Counted from the stretch's first letter, positions 11,809 to 24,562 are shown. The stretch: DNA of 64,000 bases from Vespa crabro (GCF_910589235.1 NC_060957.1:7687662-7751661), one strand, 5' to 3'. Program-made: numbers and translations. The notes: generated from the sequence alone by a model not told the origin.

Positions 11809-12112
11809 GGAGGAGACGGGGGCATTGGGTGGAGGTGGTGCGCACATCCTCGGCAGCCCGATGCTGTTCGTCCCGTTCACGGTGCCCACTTTCCCTGCGA
11901 CGCACCATCAGACGACTCATCCTGCGCATCAGACACATCATCAACAGCTGCAGGCCACCAACCAGAATCCGGTGCAGCAGCCGCAGCAGCTCAACCAGCT
12001 GAATCAGCTGAGTCACCTGAATCACCAGGGTATCGTGCCGCCGACAACCAATCAACCGACTGTACACAGCACCAGCTGTTCGCCGCAGCAACAAGCGACT
12101 ACACCGAACAAG
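11809..12112 (+). CDS. His/Gln/Asn-rich coding exon, unidentified insect protein
   Basis: This is the best-supported coding stretch in the window. The frame is open from 11717 to the stop just after 12133, and the part from about 11810 has strongly biased codons (CAG, CTG, CAC, AAC, with GC-rich third positions) in an AT-rich setting. It reads a Gly run, a short hydrophobic patch around Met-Leu-Phe-Val-Pro-Phe at 11861, then a His/Thr/Pro segment and a Gln/Leu/Asn segment with repeated Asn-Gln-Leu units. Low-complexity tracts like this are common near the N-terminus of insect RNA-binding, transcription-factor and channel proteins. The exon ends in AAG|GTAAAG, a good donor, with GT at 12113-12114. 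From the ATG at 11861 to the donor is exactly 84 codons, so the exon ends in phase 0. The 5' boundary is uncertain. An AG at 11807-11808 could be an acceptor, but the upstream sequence is A-rich and lacks a pyrimidine tract. Otherwise translation may begin at 11861, whose -3 base is C, a weak context. No domain is recognisable, so no function is given. Confidence 0.72.
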
Positions 12113-12545
12113 GTAAAGAGACTGCACAACCGCTAGCGTTCTCGCTCGACAACTACCAACTTTCGTGCTTTTCTGTCGAGCGGATCCTTAATATAAAAAA
12201 AAAAACCGATTTTACAGCAAATAGGTATGTCATTGACGTAGGTAATTGATCAGCTTAGATTATAGACGCCTAAGTAAATTTACATGCCGGATGTTACCTC
12301 GAACACAAGGTAGATCGTTGTACGTCCATTCACGAATGCTGTGCTCAGTAGAATACTCCTCAATCCTGAAATACATTTTATCCCTCCTATGAAGTATCCG
12401 TCTGTCGTGTACGTTTTGCTTTGTAACGAATGTTGTTATATAAAGTAAGTACACATATTTCCTCTGCTACTTACCTATAATATTTGTATAGTTGGCTCGT
12501 ATCTTAAGTTAAAGCGGTGATATGTGTATGACTCCATATATGTAC

Positions 12546-12546
<1 letters not shown>

Positions 12547-12576
<30 letters not shown>

Positions 12577-12588
12577 TGTATGTATGTA
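12547..12588. repeat. (GTAT)n microsatellite
   Basis: About ten units in the presumed intron after the coding exon. Confidence 0.95.
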
Positions 12589-15500
12589 GATATTTTAAAT
12601 ATACATACCAACGAAGGAAGTTATCGAATATTTCGTTCAAATAAGGACCGAGACAATTTTATGCACTTACCGGCTATGTTTGGTTTCCTCGATCGGTCAC
12701 TGTCATCGGCAGTGATTATAAAAATATCACAAGAACTTTAACAACTCATAGATCATTCATCATCGAGATAACGAAATATTGCTTTGATGATTACGCATCG
12801 TCGATTACCTTTCGTTCCTTTATTTAGTAATGAAACGAAATGAAAAAAGACAATACGTCGAATGCAACTTTATCGATTCAATAATTTTGTTATATGAAAC
12901 GACAAGTATACATTTACGTCATAGTTGTTGAAATCACTTTTAGTTTCTTACCGAGAAAAGTCGATATTTTGCTAGGATCGTTTCGTAGGAATATTACGAG
13001 CATAGTGTATCGACGATAACATCGATCCTAATGTAATACGTACTCGAGTATAATCGATACTCATTGCTACGTACATAGGTACATTGTTGTGTAGCGTATC
13101 GCAAAAAGAACACGAGCATTCGGTATCGATTGTGCGTCCGAATAAAAAAGTACTATAGCAATATATTTCTTTCTTCGATATTTTTCGTTTCTACCAAAGA
13201 GTGCAACCGGCACTAGCCATGAACATCGAAAGAGTTCTTGCTTACCGGTATCGGATCGTTTCCTTCATATTTCTCGCTCGTAGCTCCACATAGCGGGGCG
13301 CGCTTTTATTATCCTGGCGTGGATTCAAGTCAATTTTCTTTAGCGAGCCATAACTCGCCTCTCGTATCCTTTCGAAGAGGGCTTTCGTTGCGACGACGAC
13401 GTTTGCCGTGGCGAGTGGTGACAGGGTTGGCAGCGAGAATGCGACTTAATTTCTCGAATCCTGGCACCTCGCGGTAGTAGTCCGCGTTACCCTTTTCCGG
13501 GCTAACTTTTCCAGCCCGTTTTGCGTCGATCTCAACTCTTTCCCCGCTCCTTGTATCGTTCAGTAAGAACATTCTTACGGAAACCAACTTCGACTTTTGG
13601 CGCTCGTTTGAGTGTCCGACGAAAAGACGTATCGTCTTGTCGCGCGACTTATCAATTATTTGGATGCTCACTACAAAAAATTAGGTATACCCGAAAATAG
13701 ACTATTTTTTTCAATGGTTCAAGATAAATATGCTAAATATGCTTACTTGAGAAAATAATAAGAATAATAATTCTTTCGACGTGTATACATAAATAAAAAT
13801 CGTTCTTTTAAGAAAGATATCATTGCTCGATGTAATGTACTATATCGTGATTCGCTGATCATCTTTTCGGTAGGAAATGGAGTATTTTAAAATTAGCAGG
13901 GGAACGTGTACGAGTTTTACAAAGAGATCCAACTTCCCGGAAAGGATCCCACTCTAAGGAAAATCGAAGAAGGTAGAAGAAGAAGAAGAAGAAGAAGGGA
14001 TGGAAAAGGAGAAGGGGAGAAATAGCAGAATTTCTAAAGCGGAGGGAAATAGCTGGCGCGCGTTGGGAGGAGAGAACGAGTAGAGAAGGAGCGGGAAGAC
14101 TTTGAGAGTTGTTCGCGTAACTTTATTAATTAAAGGCCGTTAGTCCTTGTTGCTCGATACACCTTATATACCTGCCACGGTCGTGGCTCTCTTGTGCAAA
14201 GAAGATGAGATCCCTCATCCCAGTACGTACCAGCCCCTGTTTCTTGGTGCCTCTATATCGACTCTTCTTCGGGTATCGATCATCGTCTCTGTCCATCGTA
14301 AATTCCGATGGATCATACTGTAATTTAATAAGATACTATTACACTTTCAGACAGTCGAATGAATTTTGCACGATGTCGTTGTCTTTCCTTTACTTTGGTT
14401 CTTATTTATCCCATTTTCTTCGAAATCTCTCAAAACGAACAACGAATAAAACCCAAATAAATTTACATTAATAATTAACAGAAAAACAGCATGAAAAGGT
14501 TTCTTTCACATATATCGTAAAAAAGATAAAGATGATGGAAAATCTTTATATCATATCATAAATTTTACTCGACCTCGAAAAGATTAACTTATTCCGTTAT
14601 GTCGGTCTACGTACTTTTCACCACTATCAACCTTCGACAGGATTCTCATACATTCATTAGCTATGAAATCGGAGTTTCGTCGATCCAATCATATTGCTTC
14701 TTGCACGATACTCGACTTCGTAGATCGTTCTTCCTCTTGTGGGTTTCTTTCGATCTTTATACATATGTCAAAGATACTCTTTGCTTGTAAGAAAAATTCT
14801 TTCGAACGGTGGTCTCGAGAGAAAGAACGAAGAGTCTCGTGCCATGTCGTTAGAAAAAAATTAGCTGGTCAAAAGGGAAGAAAGAAAATGAGCGAAGGAA
14901 CTCATTATGAAAGTAGCAGAGGGTGTAAGGGTGAAGGTAGATCGAGGAGGGTAGAGTGGGAGTATTGAGTAAAGCCGACAAGAGAGGGATGGGAATGTGT
15001 AACCGTTTTGAAGAAAAAGAGACGCGAAGGTTGCTCCTACCAACGAAGGGATGACGAGAATGAGCGCGAACACGAGCTGCCTGCCTGTGATGGCTGGTTG
15101 ATGCGCGCGCGCACACGGCGAAGATCAAAGCGATGGAGATGATTTCATTACGACACGCCACTCGTCTACTCCGTTGAAATATCAAAAGAGTCGCAGCTCC
15201 ATACAAGTATGGCAGTCGTTGCCACAGACACCGCGTTGTAGGTTGCGTGCCGCCTGTAACTTTCAAGCACAATGCTTTCCTTCTTCGTTTTACTCACGAA
15301 TCAAATGGAGGTCTGCTTATTTTAAAAACGTCTTCATTTTGATCAAAATGTAAAATTGTATGTATTGTTGAAATAACGTTAACTTAATAATTCTTGTCAA
15401 GAATAGATGTATTTATTATATAAATAATATTTACTTTTTAAGAGGTATCATAAATTTGTATGATTCTCTCATCATCTTTATTAGAGTTACATGTCATTAA

Positions 15501-16337
15501 ATGACAAATCATTAATTTTTCTGACTCTTAAATAAAACAAGATAGCCATCTGTTTTTCTTTTTATCGCGAGAATTTGAATCCAAATGTAATATCATTGAA
15601 ATAATACTGATCGATTGTTTTTCATAGATGTCGAAGGTTCCATTTAAAAGCACAATTTAAAAAATATATCTATACGTATAAATATAGAGAAAAGTTGATC
15701 GCGTCAGGCATAAGGAAACTTATCATTTTTAAACTCGATTAACTTCCTTCAACCAGGCAGATTCGATGATTTTCCGCGAGCGAAACGGTACCGCAATGCC
15801 AAGCTCGTTCTTTCCGGTTTTCATTCGATTATCTTTCATCGATGCTCCGTATCATATTCGTTAACGGAGCGGCGGAGGATGGCGGAAAAAGGCACGTCTA
15901 TAGAGAAGGGGTGGCACAGGGGTGGTAAAGGGATGAGAAACGAGGATGGTTGGTGCGATGGTACTCTGCCGATACGGGGGAAAGCTCTTGCGTACGGCTG
16001 CACCGCAATTTCGCGGGATTTCAATAGCTTTCTGATATTCAAGCTCTCTCTCAGATCGATGTGCAACGTCGTTTAGAGTTTTCGCGCGGTCATGGGCACG
16101 CGTGCGCGTGATGCCGACCGATAAAAAGAGACAGAATGTCGAGAGCTTGAACGAGAGAGAAAGAAAGAGTAAAAAAGGTGCAGAACGAGATGAGGTAGAG
16201 GGATGGGGATACACGGCGAACGGGCAGTAATTAAAACGAAATTCCTAAAAAGGAGCAACAGCACGCTCGTAATGGATACAACGCGACGGTAACAGGAGGA
16301 GGGTGAGGAGGAGTTTCTCGACGAAGAGAGATAGGCA

Positions 16338-16402
<65 letters not shown>
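16338..16402. repeat. (GA)n microsatellite
   Basis: GA with three AA interruptions. Confidence 0.95.
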
Positions 16403-16403
<1 letters not shown>

Positions 16404-17524
16404 TAGAGTGGTGGGGAGGTTATCATAAAATTTTACAAATGAGCGTCCCGAAGCTCTCTCCCACGCGCTAGCTTACATAGAAGCCAGCGGGCCATGCAAA
16501 AATAAAAAAGTATATGGCAAAAGTAGAAGTAACAAAAAATACCGAATAGCAGAGAGAGCTCCAGAGCGGCCTGGTCCCTCCCTTTTCGTTCTCGTTGCAA
16601 CCCCTCACAACCAACTCGCACCCCCTGTTACCGTCGTGGTGCTTGCGAACCGCAGATACAAACAAACAGTACTTCCTACACGAGAGGAAGAGAGAGAGAG
16701 AAAGAGAGAAGTAACAAATGCCGGACATTTACATTTAACAGCGAGGGGTTTCCGAGGCTCACTCTCCCCCTTCTTTACTCGTAACATCCCTTTCTTTTTT
16801 TCTCTCGTCTTGCACCCTTTCGTTGCTCGCCATCGCTAACGAGAGGAACGAGCATGCTTCTGCACGTGCTATGGTACTCGCGTTACGTAGGTACTATGGT
16901 ACCTATAGTTAGTATGGTGTACAGAGCTTCTCGGCACTTGCAAATTTTCCGCTTTTAAATGTTAATTTTGGCGTAATCGATGGCACTCTGTCCGTAGCGA
17001 GGGTGCTGGACGATATGGTTCCCGGGGAGAGGATAGCCGCCAATGCCCTTTGCCATTTGTTTCCGCCCACTCGCGGCAGCGGCCGCTTTGCAATGCGTTG
17101 TTTCACCCCTGTTCGGCATATTAAGTAGAATGCTCGATTACCCCCGTTCACTCTAGCTACTCGATCTTTTTTTCTTTTTTATAAATATATGTACATAATA
17201 TATATTTTTTTGTATTTTTCTTTTTCTATCTCGCTGTTCCCTATTTTTCCATTCGTCATAGATTAATTGAACTTCCCCAATAAGTGAACTAATCAATTCC
17301 ATGAAATAAATAGAAATGAAAATTATAATATTCACAATTACTGATTAGTTGAATCTATTAAACTGTAGAATCGACCGTCAATTCTATTCAATAATATTAG
17401 ATTATTATAGAAATATATATAATTATATTCATAATCAACGATTATAATCGTTATCGAGCATTAACAAGACTCAAAGTATTGTGACGACAGTCGAAGTTCT
17501 GCGTTTACCGATCGATCGATCGAT

Positions 17525-17539
17525 TTCTCTCTCTCTTTA

Positions 17540-17594
<55 letters not shown>
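17525..17594. repeat. (CT)n microsatellite
   Basis: CT with TTT interruptions, preceded by a GATC tetranucleotide run at 17511-17523. Confidence 0.95.
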
Positions 17595-17595
<1 letters not shown>

Positions 17596-18569
17596 GTGGA
17601 CCATTAGTCCGTAAAGAATTCTTGCGGTTGGCCACGTCAATCCGTGCAAGCGATGCGCGCGATTGCTAATCGGATAATCGTCTTCAGTGAAAACATGACA
17701 GGAATCGGATATCTGCTAGTCTACTTCTGAAAGGGTTCGCCACGATACAGCTCGTTCATTCTCTTTCTCCCTCTCTCTACGCGTTTACATTTTCATGGGA
17801 GGACGAGTGTCTAATTATTGTTAACCGTCCGATTGTCGTCCACCCTACATGAAAGTCATACGATACGTCGATCCAACCATGACATTCAGCTTAATATAAT
17901 TAGTAAATATTGATTTTCGAAAAGCTGAAATGTTGCTAAATGAAAGCAGAGAAGAAGAAGAAGAAAAAGAAGAAGTTGAAGAGAAGAAACGGGAGGATTA
18001 CTAAATGTTTTCTCTAATGTTATTAGGCGATCTTAAAGTGCGGCACTCCTTGGTTAACTCGCTAAAACTAGGTTTAAAACTTTTCCTTCCTCTTATTCTT
18101 AAAGATCCGTTGTATCCTGAGAAAATAATACAATTCGTACAGTGATATTGATCTCTCTGACGCAATATTGTGCTTCCTTTATTATTCATGAAATTTTTCC
18201 GAAGCTTACGTTTCCCTTTATGAAATATATATAAGAACTATATGCGACAAAGAATCCATCTTCGAGGAGCAACTAACGCATCGATTTTTCCGAAAGAAAA
18301 AACATGAGACAAGAAACTCATATTAGAACGTTTTCTCGGGTTGCTAGAAATTCAAATGCCTCGGTAATTCTTGTAAGTTGACGATATTCAGAAGAACGAA
18401 CGAATGATTACTTCTTGTCCGTCTCGTTTGCCTTGCGAACGTATCCTGTAACGTGCTTTCAAAATTTCAATGCCGGGTGGTGCGAGAACAAAACACTGTG
18501 AAGACTGAAAGAGGTCGACAGAATCGCGGAGTCAAAGGGAAACGGCGGAAAGAGAAATATAGAAATCGA

Positions 18570-18596
18570 GAAAAAGAGAGAGAGAGAGAGAGAGAA

Positions 18597-18630
<34 letters not shown>
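18570..18630. repeat. (GA)n microsatellite
   Basis: Imperfect GA about 280 bp before the paired octamers. Confidence 0.95.
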
Positions 18631-18631
<1 letters not shown>

Positions 18632-18912
18632 TGTGGGTGGAACGACTCGTTATGCACGAAACGCATTACTTTTATCTCGACCAAGCCGAGAGTGGCGCCG
18701 AATTGCAATCAATTTTTTGTCTTCCTTCCACATCTCCCCGCAGGCATCGCTCATTCTCTTTCACTCTTTCTTGCTTTTACTCGATTCGTAGTCCAGTCGG
18801 TTCCATTCCTTTCGGTTCTGTTCAGAGGTCGATCCCAGTGCGGCCCTGTAGCGAACTGCCCGTTCGTTCATTCGTTCGGGATGGCTGGCTGGTGTTACCC
18901 CGTGCAACTGGA

Positions 18913-18941
18913 ATTTGCATCCCGGATCCCGCTATTTGCAT
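18913..18941 (+). promoter_or_regulatory. Paired POU octamer sites
   Basis: Two perfect ATTTGCAT octamers lie at 18913-18920 and 18934-18941, same orientation, 21 bp start to start (two helical turns). ATTTGCAT is the classic POU-domain site. The surrounding 200 bp is non-repetitive. A cis-regulatory role is inferred. Confidence 0.35.
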
Positions 18942-19607
18942 TTCAATTCCGCGAGAGTCTCGCCACCGCTCTACCGTCATCGCCATTGCCAAACGACGGG
19001 TACAAACATAAATACGAATTCAAGGGTCCGCGCGACAGACTATACTAGCTCGCATAACTTCGACGAACGTAGTCAGTACCCTTCATTAGGTTCGGTTTAC
19101 GGATGAGACATGATTTCCTGCTCCACTTGCGTCCTCTCTTTTATTCTCCTCTATTCTTGCTTCGGTTATCGTGCTTGGAGATATCACGTTATCTGTGACT
19201 ATTTAAAACAAACGATAAAAAAAACGATAAAAAAGAACAATAAAAAAAGATAAAGAGAAAGAGAAAGAGAGAGAGAGAGAGAGAGAAAAAACGAAAGATA
19301 AAAATTGTTGAACAGTAAAGTCGATGTACGATAATGAGATTAGAAATCCTACCTTAAAAATATTATGTTACACTAATGAACTTACATCGGAAGTTAATGA
19401 ACCGAGCACTTGGGAAAATGCGAGACAACGTTCTAATGCTGTTAATAAAAAAAAAAACCTGTTAATAAGGGACACATTAATCGTTTCGATTAAACTTTTA
19501 ATTACGACCAATCGTGTTAATTAATATTCGATCGATCGAGAGTGCGAGAAAGGAAAGGCAAGTAGTCGTGGTGAGCGAATCTACTATTGGTGTTAGTATA
19601 GTTTCAT

Positions 19608-19695
19608 TCTCTCTCTTTCTCTTTCTCTCTCTCTCTCTCTCCCCCTCTCTCATTCTCTTTCTCTCTCTCTCTCTCCCCCTCTCTCATTCTCTTGT
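19608..19695. repeat. (CT)n with 34-bp higher-order period
   Basis: The C5 block and following CTCTCTCATTCTC recur at 19641 and 19675, so a 34-bp unit has duplicated inside the CT tract. Confidence 0.85.
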
Positions 19696-19835
19696 TCTCT
19701 GTTTCCCTCTTACCCATTCTCTTACTCTTTGTAAGACAACTGCAATAGTTTGAGCACATTACACGTTAAACACAGATCGAGCTCGAGCACTTTGGGCGAT
19801 GAATCGCTTCTAAACAGAGCTAAGACGAGAGAATG

Positions 19836-19836
<1 letters not shown>

Positions 19837-19923
<87 letters not shown>
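19837..19923. repeat. (CT)n microsatellite
   Basis: One of the longest CT tracts in the window, about 86 bp. Confidence 0.95.
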
Positions 19924-19925
<2 letters not shown>

Positions 19926-20084
19926 CTTCTACTTTCTCGTTGAGCCGTTAGCGCGAAGTGAATATACTATTCGCCACGTCTCGATGTTATTCTCTTTCTC
20001 TCTCCCTCTCTCTCTCACTTTCCAGCAAACTACCAAACTTCGTCCGCGTTCCCAGCCATCGTCATCCCTTGCTACATACGAAGC

Positions 20085-20165
20085 AAAAACGTTAATACGA
20101 CATCTCTCCCAAAGTCCACGTCGGACTATATTCGGTGATTTATCTACACAGATGAACGCATGCCT
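20085..20165 (+). repeat. Diverged local duplication, copy 1
   Basis: Similar to copy 2 at about 20848-20930. Aligned by eye over 49 bases (20112-20160 against 20882-20930), 37 match; shared words include GTCCACGT and CGGTGATTTATC. A GTTAATACGAC word precedes the alignment in both copies. It is too short and too diverged to class, and may be a segmental duplicate or two copies of an unnamed repeat. Confidence 0.5.
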
Positions 20166-20371
20166 AGACACACATCAACGCGACTGTATATGTATATATA
20201 TATATATGCATGTATGTATATACATATATAGACATAGAATTTGTATAGAACGGCTACGCTATTCTGGAACGTTTGTAGTTTAGCATAAAAGCAACGCCTC
20301 GGAGATATTACGCAAGCAAAGCCACGACTGTCACGTGATAAATTCGTAAAGCCGTCGAAAATCTCTCTGTG

Positions 20372-20452
20372 TAGAGAGAGAATAAGGGAGTGAGAGAAAG
20401 AGAGAGAGAGAGCGAGAGAGAGAGAGAGAGCGAGAGAGAGAGAGAGAGAGAC
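20372..20452. repeat. (GA)n microsatellite with GAGC interruptions
   Basis: GA tract on the opposite orientation to the CT tract 450 bp upstream, so the two could pair as an inverted repeat in a transcript. Confidence 0.9.
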
Positions 20453-20847
20453 AGAATCCTTGCAATTTATTTCGATATTCCGATTCAATATTTAATTTTG
20501 TTAGAAGTAGCGTTACGGTGAACGATCGAAGTCGAATAACGAGCCCGCGTTATCGGTATGCCTGCCTCGATGTAGATAAAAGAGTATTGATTATTTCAAT
20601 AACCGAACGAAGAACAATATTCATATTTTTCCCTCAGTGGTTTTAACATTGAATTTCTAACATTATTTATTTCAACAAAAGCGTCTGGTATATCGAAATT
20701 TTGTTCTTTCATTCTTTTTTTTTTTTATAGACGATCACTTTTCTCGTTATACTAACGATATTTTTCGTCTGTTCTTATTGGCCAAGACTATTAAGTACGG
20801 CAACTTGCCTTCCTCTCTCCTTCTCTCTTTCCTAGCTGGTTACACAG

Positions 20848-20930
20848 TAAAAAAGTTAATACGACTCGTCTCTCTTGCGACGTGTCCACGTTGGAGTACA
20901 TCCGGTGATTTATCCAGGCTGATGCACGCT
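20848..20930 (+). repeat. Diverged local duplication, copy 2
   Basis: Partner of the 20.1 kb element, same orientation, about 770 bp apart. Both copies are flanked by long CT tracts, so slippage or unequal exchange between the tracts could have made the duplication. Confidence 0.5.
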
Positions 20931-21054
20931 CGTAACCGCGTACGCCACGCCGGTATAACTAAACCCTTCGCTCTGGAGAGCCCCTAAGGCGATGCTCTCT
21001 TCGCCGCCCACCGTTAGATCGATCACATGTGTTTCCTCCCTACCCCTCTTTGTC

Positions 21055-21124
21055 TTTCTCTTTCTCTCCCTCTCTTTCCCTTCCTCTCCCTCTCTCACTC
21101 TCTTACTCTCTCTCTCTCTCTTTC
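21055..21124. repeat. (CT)n degenerate tract
   Basis: Polypyrimidine following copy 2 of the local duplication. Confidence 0.9.
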
Positions 21125-22079
21125 TATGCCACACGAAGGCGGCCGATCGTGATCGTCAAAGGGTCGCTCGCTCGTAATCAGTCGTGCGAGGGCTCACGCA
21201 CGTCCTACCGCGACTATCGGGGTCGTTAAACCCCACTACCAACCCTTTCCAGTCATCCTTTACTCTCCGCATCCAACAACCCATCGTTCGTTGCAACGAC
21301 ATAACGGACTACTTCATCAAATGGCTACTCTTTCGTACTTGGTCGAATCTTTGTTAGTTAGGTTTGTGATATGACATAATCTTATGAGAAGCTATACGTA
21401 AAAACGAAAAATTAATTGAATGGAACTTTATCTTTCTTATTTAGATCGAGGAATATAAAGTTGAAAAATATACAAGTGTTGCTTCAAATGAAATGACTAA
21501 AACGTGGCTTTCTTTTCAATTTTCTCTTTTCACTTTATTTAAAATTATAGAACTCTTAGTTCGTTTTTTATGAGCATATACGTATAGGTTATCGGTAAAG
21601 AAGATTCACTTCTTTCGTGGGACTTCGTTCCTCGAATTATTGCTCGTGTAGATACGAAGAATAGAAACATAATCGAGCGCTAAATTCTCTACCTTATTCC
21701 CTAAAACTCTTTCGGTATAGTATCTCTCTATTTCAGTGAGACTCCGTTTTCCGCTTTTTCCTTTTTTCCCTCTCTTCGTTCTTCGCTTTCTAATATTGAC
21801 TCGAATCTAGCTTTTCTTGGTGGTGGAGGAAAAGTAGCACGGGCTAAGGTCGTAGGAGCAGGAAGTAGATTGCAAATGAGGGTTTCTGCAGTGGCTGTAT
21901 TTCTTGCTGAGGTTTTTTAATCCCAGGGGCACCGCGATGTTAGGTCCAGCGTCTGTAAAAGAGAGAGAGAGAGCGAGAGAGAGAGAGATAAAGAGAGAAA
22001 AGTAGCAGAGAGAAGAACCTTCCCCGTGCATCTCTCTCGTCTTCTTTTATTACGCTTTCTTTTCTCTTTCCTCTCCTCA

Positions 22080-22200
22080 TTCCTTCCTTCCTTCCGTTCG
22101 TCCCGTCCTTCCATTCTTCCTTCTTTCCTTCCTTCCTTCCTTTCTTCCTTCCTTCCTTCCTTTCTTCCTTCCTTCCTTTTTTCCTTTTCTCCCTTCCTTT
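22080..22200. repeat. (TTCC)n array, 120 bp
   Basis: Tetranucleotide TTCC with TTTC variants; unlike the CT dinucleotide tracts elsewhere. Confidence 0.95.
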
Positions 22201-22893
22201 CATGATGATTTTCTTGTAGCGTAACCGCTCTTTATTCCGCCGACCGTTCTCCTCAAATAAAATGTTCGTCTGTTACATATCGTACATAGATATATGCACA
22301 TAGAAAGTCCTATACATTTATGTCCTTTTCAAGAGAACTCGGGATGCTGTACTGTGTATCTCGCCTTGCTTAAAGGCGAACGCTTGTTACAAAAAAGTAT
22401 GCAATCTCATCACCGACTATTTTTGTCATTTGAGAAACTCTAAACTTTTCAAACAAAGCCGTGGTTAAAACGTAATAGAGAACAAAAAATGGCAGAGAAA
22501 AATGAAAATAGATAGAAAAATTGACTACTCAAATTTAAAAGAATTTTCCCCCGATTAAGAAGATTTTTTTGACTCTGACAGTTTCCTAGGACCGATCGAA
22601 ATGATCGTATTTTCAACGGTGCAATCTGTTTACGAGTTTTCCGCATCTCGCGATGTTAAGCTTTGTCTCGGAAATATATATCCTGGTTTGCGAGGACGTG
22701 ATACCTCCCACGGGAGAAGCCGAAGCACCTGCTTGCTCCCAAGTTGGCCCGAACACAATACCATGCGCGTTGTGCTAGAAACTGTCCGCTCAAACACTTT
22801 GCTGCGCATCGCCGTAGTTGTCTTTACCCTTTCTCTTCATCCTCCTATTCCACCTCCTACTCTTCCAACAATCTATACAAAGATATATACATT

Positions 22894-22897
<4 letters not shown>

Positions 22898-22935
<38 letters not shown>
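22898..22935. repeat. (AT)n microsatellite
   Basis: Pure AT run. Confidence 0.95.
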
Positions 22936-22938
<3 letters not shown>

Positions 22939-23581
22939 CTAGAGAAATAGTATGTATTTCAACGTATTCATCTGAAATAAATCGGCAACTTCAACAGAAA
23001 ATTCCCTTTTATTTCCCAGTCGGGACAAAGTCTCCCTATCCTAACAACACAGGTAAAACTGTCCGCGAATCGGCTTTAACTTCGTCCCCTGATTAAACTT
23101 TCCCATTCGATTGAAATTCTAACGCTGTACGCGTTATAAAATGGACTCGATCGGTAACCACATTCTATTATACGATTTGAAATTATTTTAACCTCGCTAC
23201 GTTGAGCTCGCTCGCTCGCTCGATCGCTCACTCGTAAGTACACTTGGCCTTCCACGACTCGATAATGGTATATTCGATAAAACTATTGGCACGCACAAGA
23301 GCCGTATTCCAATGGTCGGGAATTCTAGCGTATTTCAACGAGACAAACCAAAGCCGCGGTACGCAGCGTTAAATAATTGCTTGGTATCCGCTCGATTCTC
23401 GAGGGTGATTCGAATAGCGGGGGATTGTTCGTGGATCGAGCGAGGTGCTCTGAAAACGGGGTAGTCGTGGGTGGTAATGCTAGTGGTGGTGCCATCACCG
23501 TTGCCTGGGGTGGGACCGATGAAGGGAGTTTGCTCAAAATGGAAAACCATGAAAAAAAAATTGAAGCAACACAGAGGAACA

Positions 23582-23645
23582 GAGAAAGAGAGAGAGAGAA
23601 ATAGCGAGAAAAGAGCGAGAGAAAGAGGGATAGAGAGAGAGAGAC

Positions 23646-23699
<54 letters not shown>
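23582..23699. repeat. (GA)n microsatellite, about 118 bp
   Basis: Longest purine tract in this part; interrupted by short non-GA units. Confidence 0.9.
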
Positions 23700-24509
23700 G
23701 CAACGATAGAAGTGATGGAAGAGAAAGAGAGGAAACAAGAGAAGCGATAAACGAATCAACGGTCGTCGGCCAGAGGCTGACCGCCGACCGCGCCCCTGCA
23801 TTCGGCACCGACGAGAAATTGAAAATGGAAATGTTTAATTGCCCGAAAACACGACGCCCGCTCGGACACGCTGCTTTTTTATACACTTCTACCAGTCTCT
23901 CTTTTCTTTCTCTCTTTCTCTTTCGATCTCCATCGAAAATAACAGAAAACGTCGAGAGTTACGTTCGTAACGTGTCAGCTACTGGAAAAAACTTCACTTC
24001 TTTGTAAAGAATCGAAATAGTTTTACGATGCGATCCCGGTGCAAATACGATCACTCCGTTGAAAACAATAAAAGTATGACCACGATATTTTCGTTTTCTT
24101 CTCTATATCCTTTCTTCCTTTTAGTTACCCTATATAATGACGGTACTCATTTAAATTATTACTCGTTTAAATATTCGAGATAGCACTTATATAAATGAAA
24201 AATAAAATGTAGACAGCTGATGAGGAAATTTTTTTAAGTTCATTTCAAACTATCTGGGTGGGGAGAGGGCGCGTAGTTTGTCGCAAAGTTTGCATTTACA
24301 AGTAAATGTATCTCGAAACTATATTCATAGAACATCGCTGAACAATGAGCGTTAGCTGAAACGTACCTTGGGTATCCCGTTCCTTTGTGGCGTCTAGCTC
24401 GTGAAGCCTCGCAGAGCCTCGTTATCTTTTTATCTGGTACTCGTTCTACCCTCTTTCCAGAAAGAGAAGAGCGAGCGTACGAGAAATAAAGGGAGAAGGA
24501 AAAAGATAG

Positions 24510-24515
24510 ATAGAG

Positions 24516-24560
<45 letters not shown>
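24510..24560. repeat. (GA)n microsatellite
   Basis: GA run followed by more degenerate purine sequence. Confidence 0.95.

Positions 24561-24562
<2 letters not shown>

Larger units (their letters stand above)
12113..20080. other. Intron or intergenic DNA, first 8 kb after the coding exon
   Basis: No credible coding sequence. It follows a splice donor, so the first part should be intron of the plus-strand gene. Non-repetitive, slightly GC-richer patches at 13.25-13.65, 16.86-17.15 and 18.69-19.1 kb alternate with AT-rich DNA and GA/CT tracts; such patches are where enhancers or conserved non-coding elements would be sought. Frames of 80-126 codons in them lack codon bias and are probably chance. 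Confidence 0.55.

Noticed and set aside
11774..12127. 117-codon minus frame opposite the Gln/His exon
   Set aside because: It is the antisense shadow of the biased plus-strand frame; the splice donor and low-complexity composition fit the plus strand.
16909..17151. 80-codon minus frame in a GC-richer patch
   Set aside because: No motif or start context; the patch looks more like non-coding regulatory DNA.
23325..24007. Frames of 158-183 codons on both strands
   Set aside because: Long Ser/Leu or Arg/Glu runs come from the GA tract; both strands open equally.
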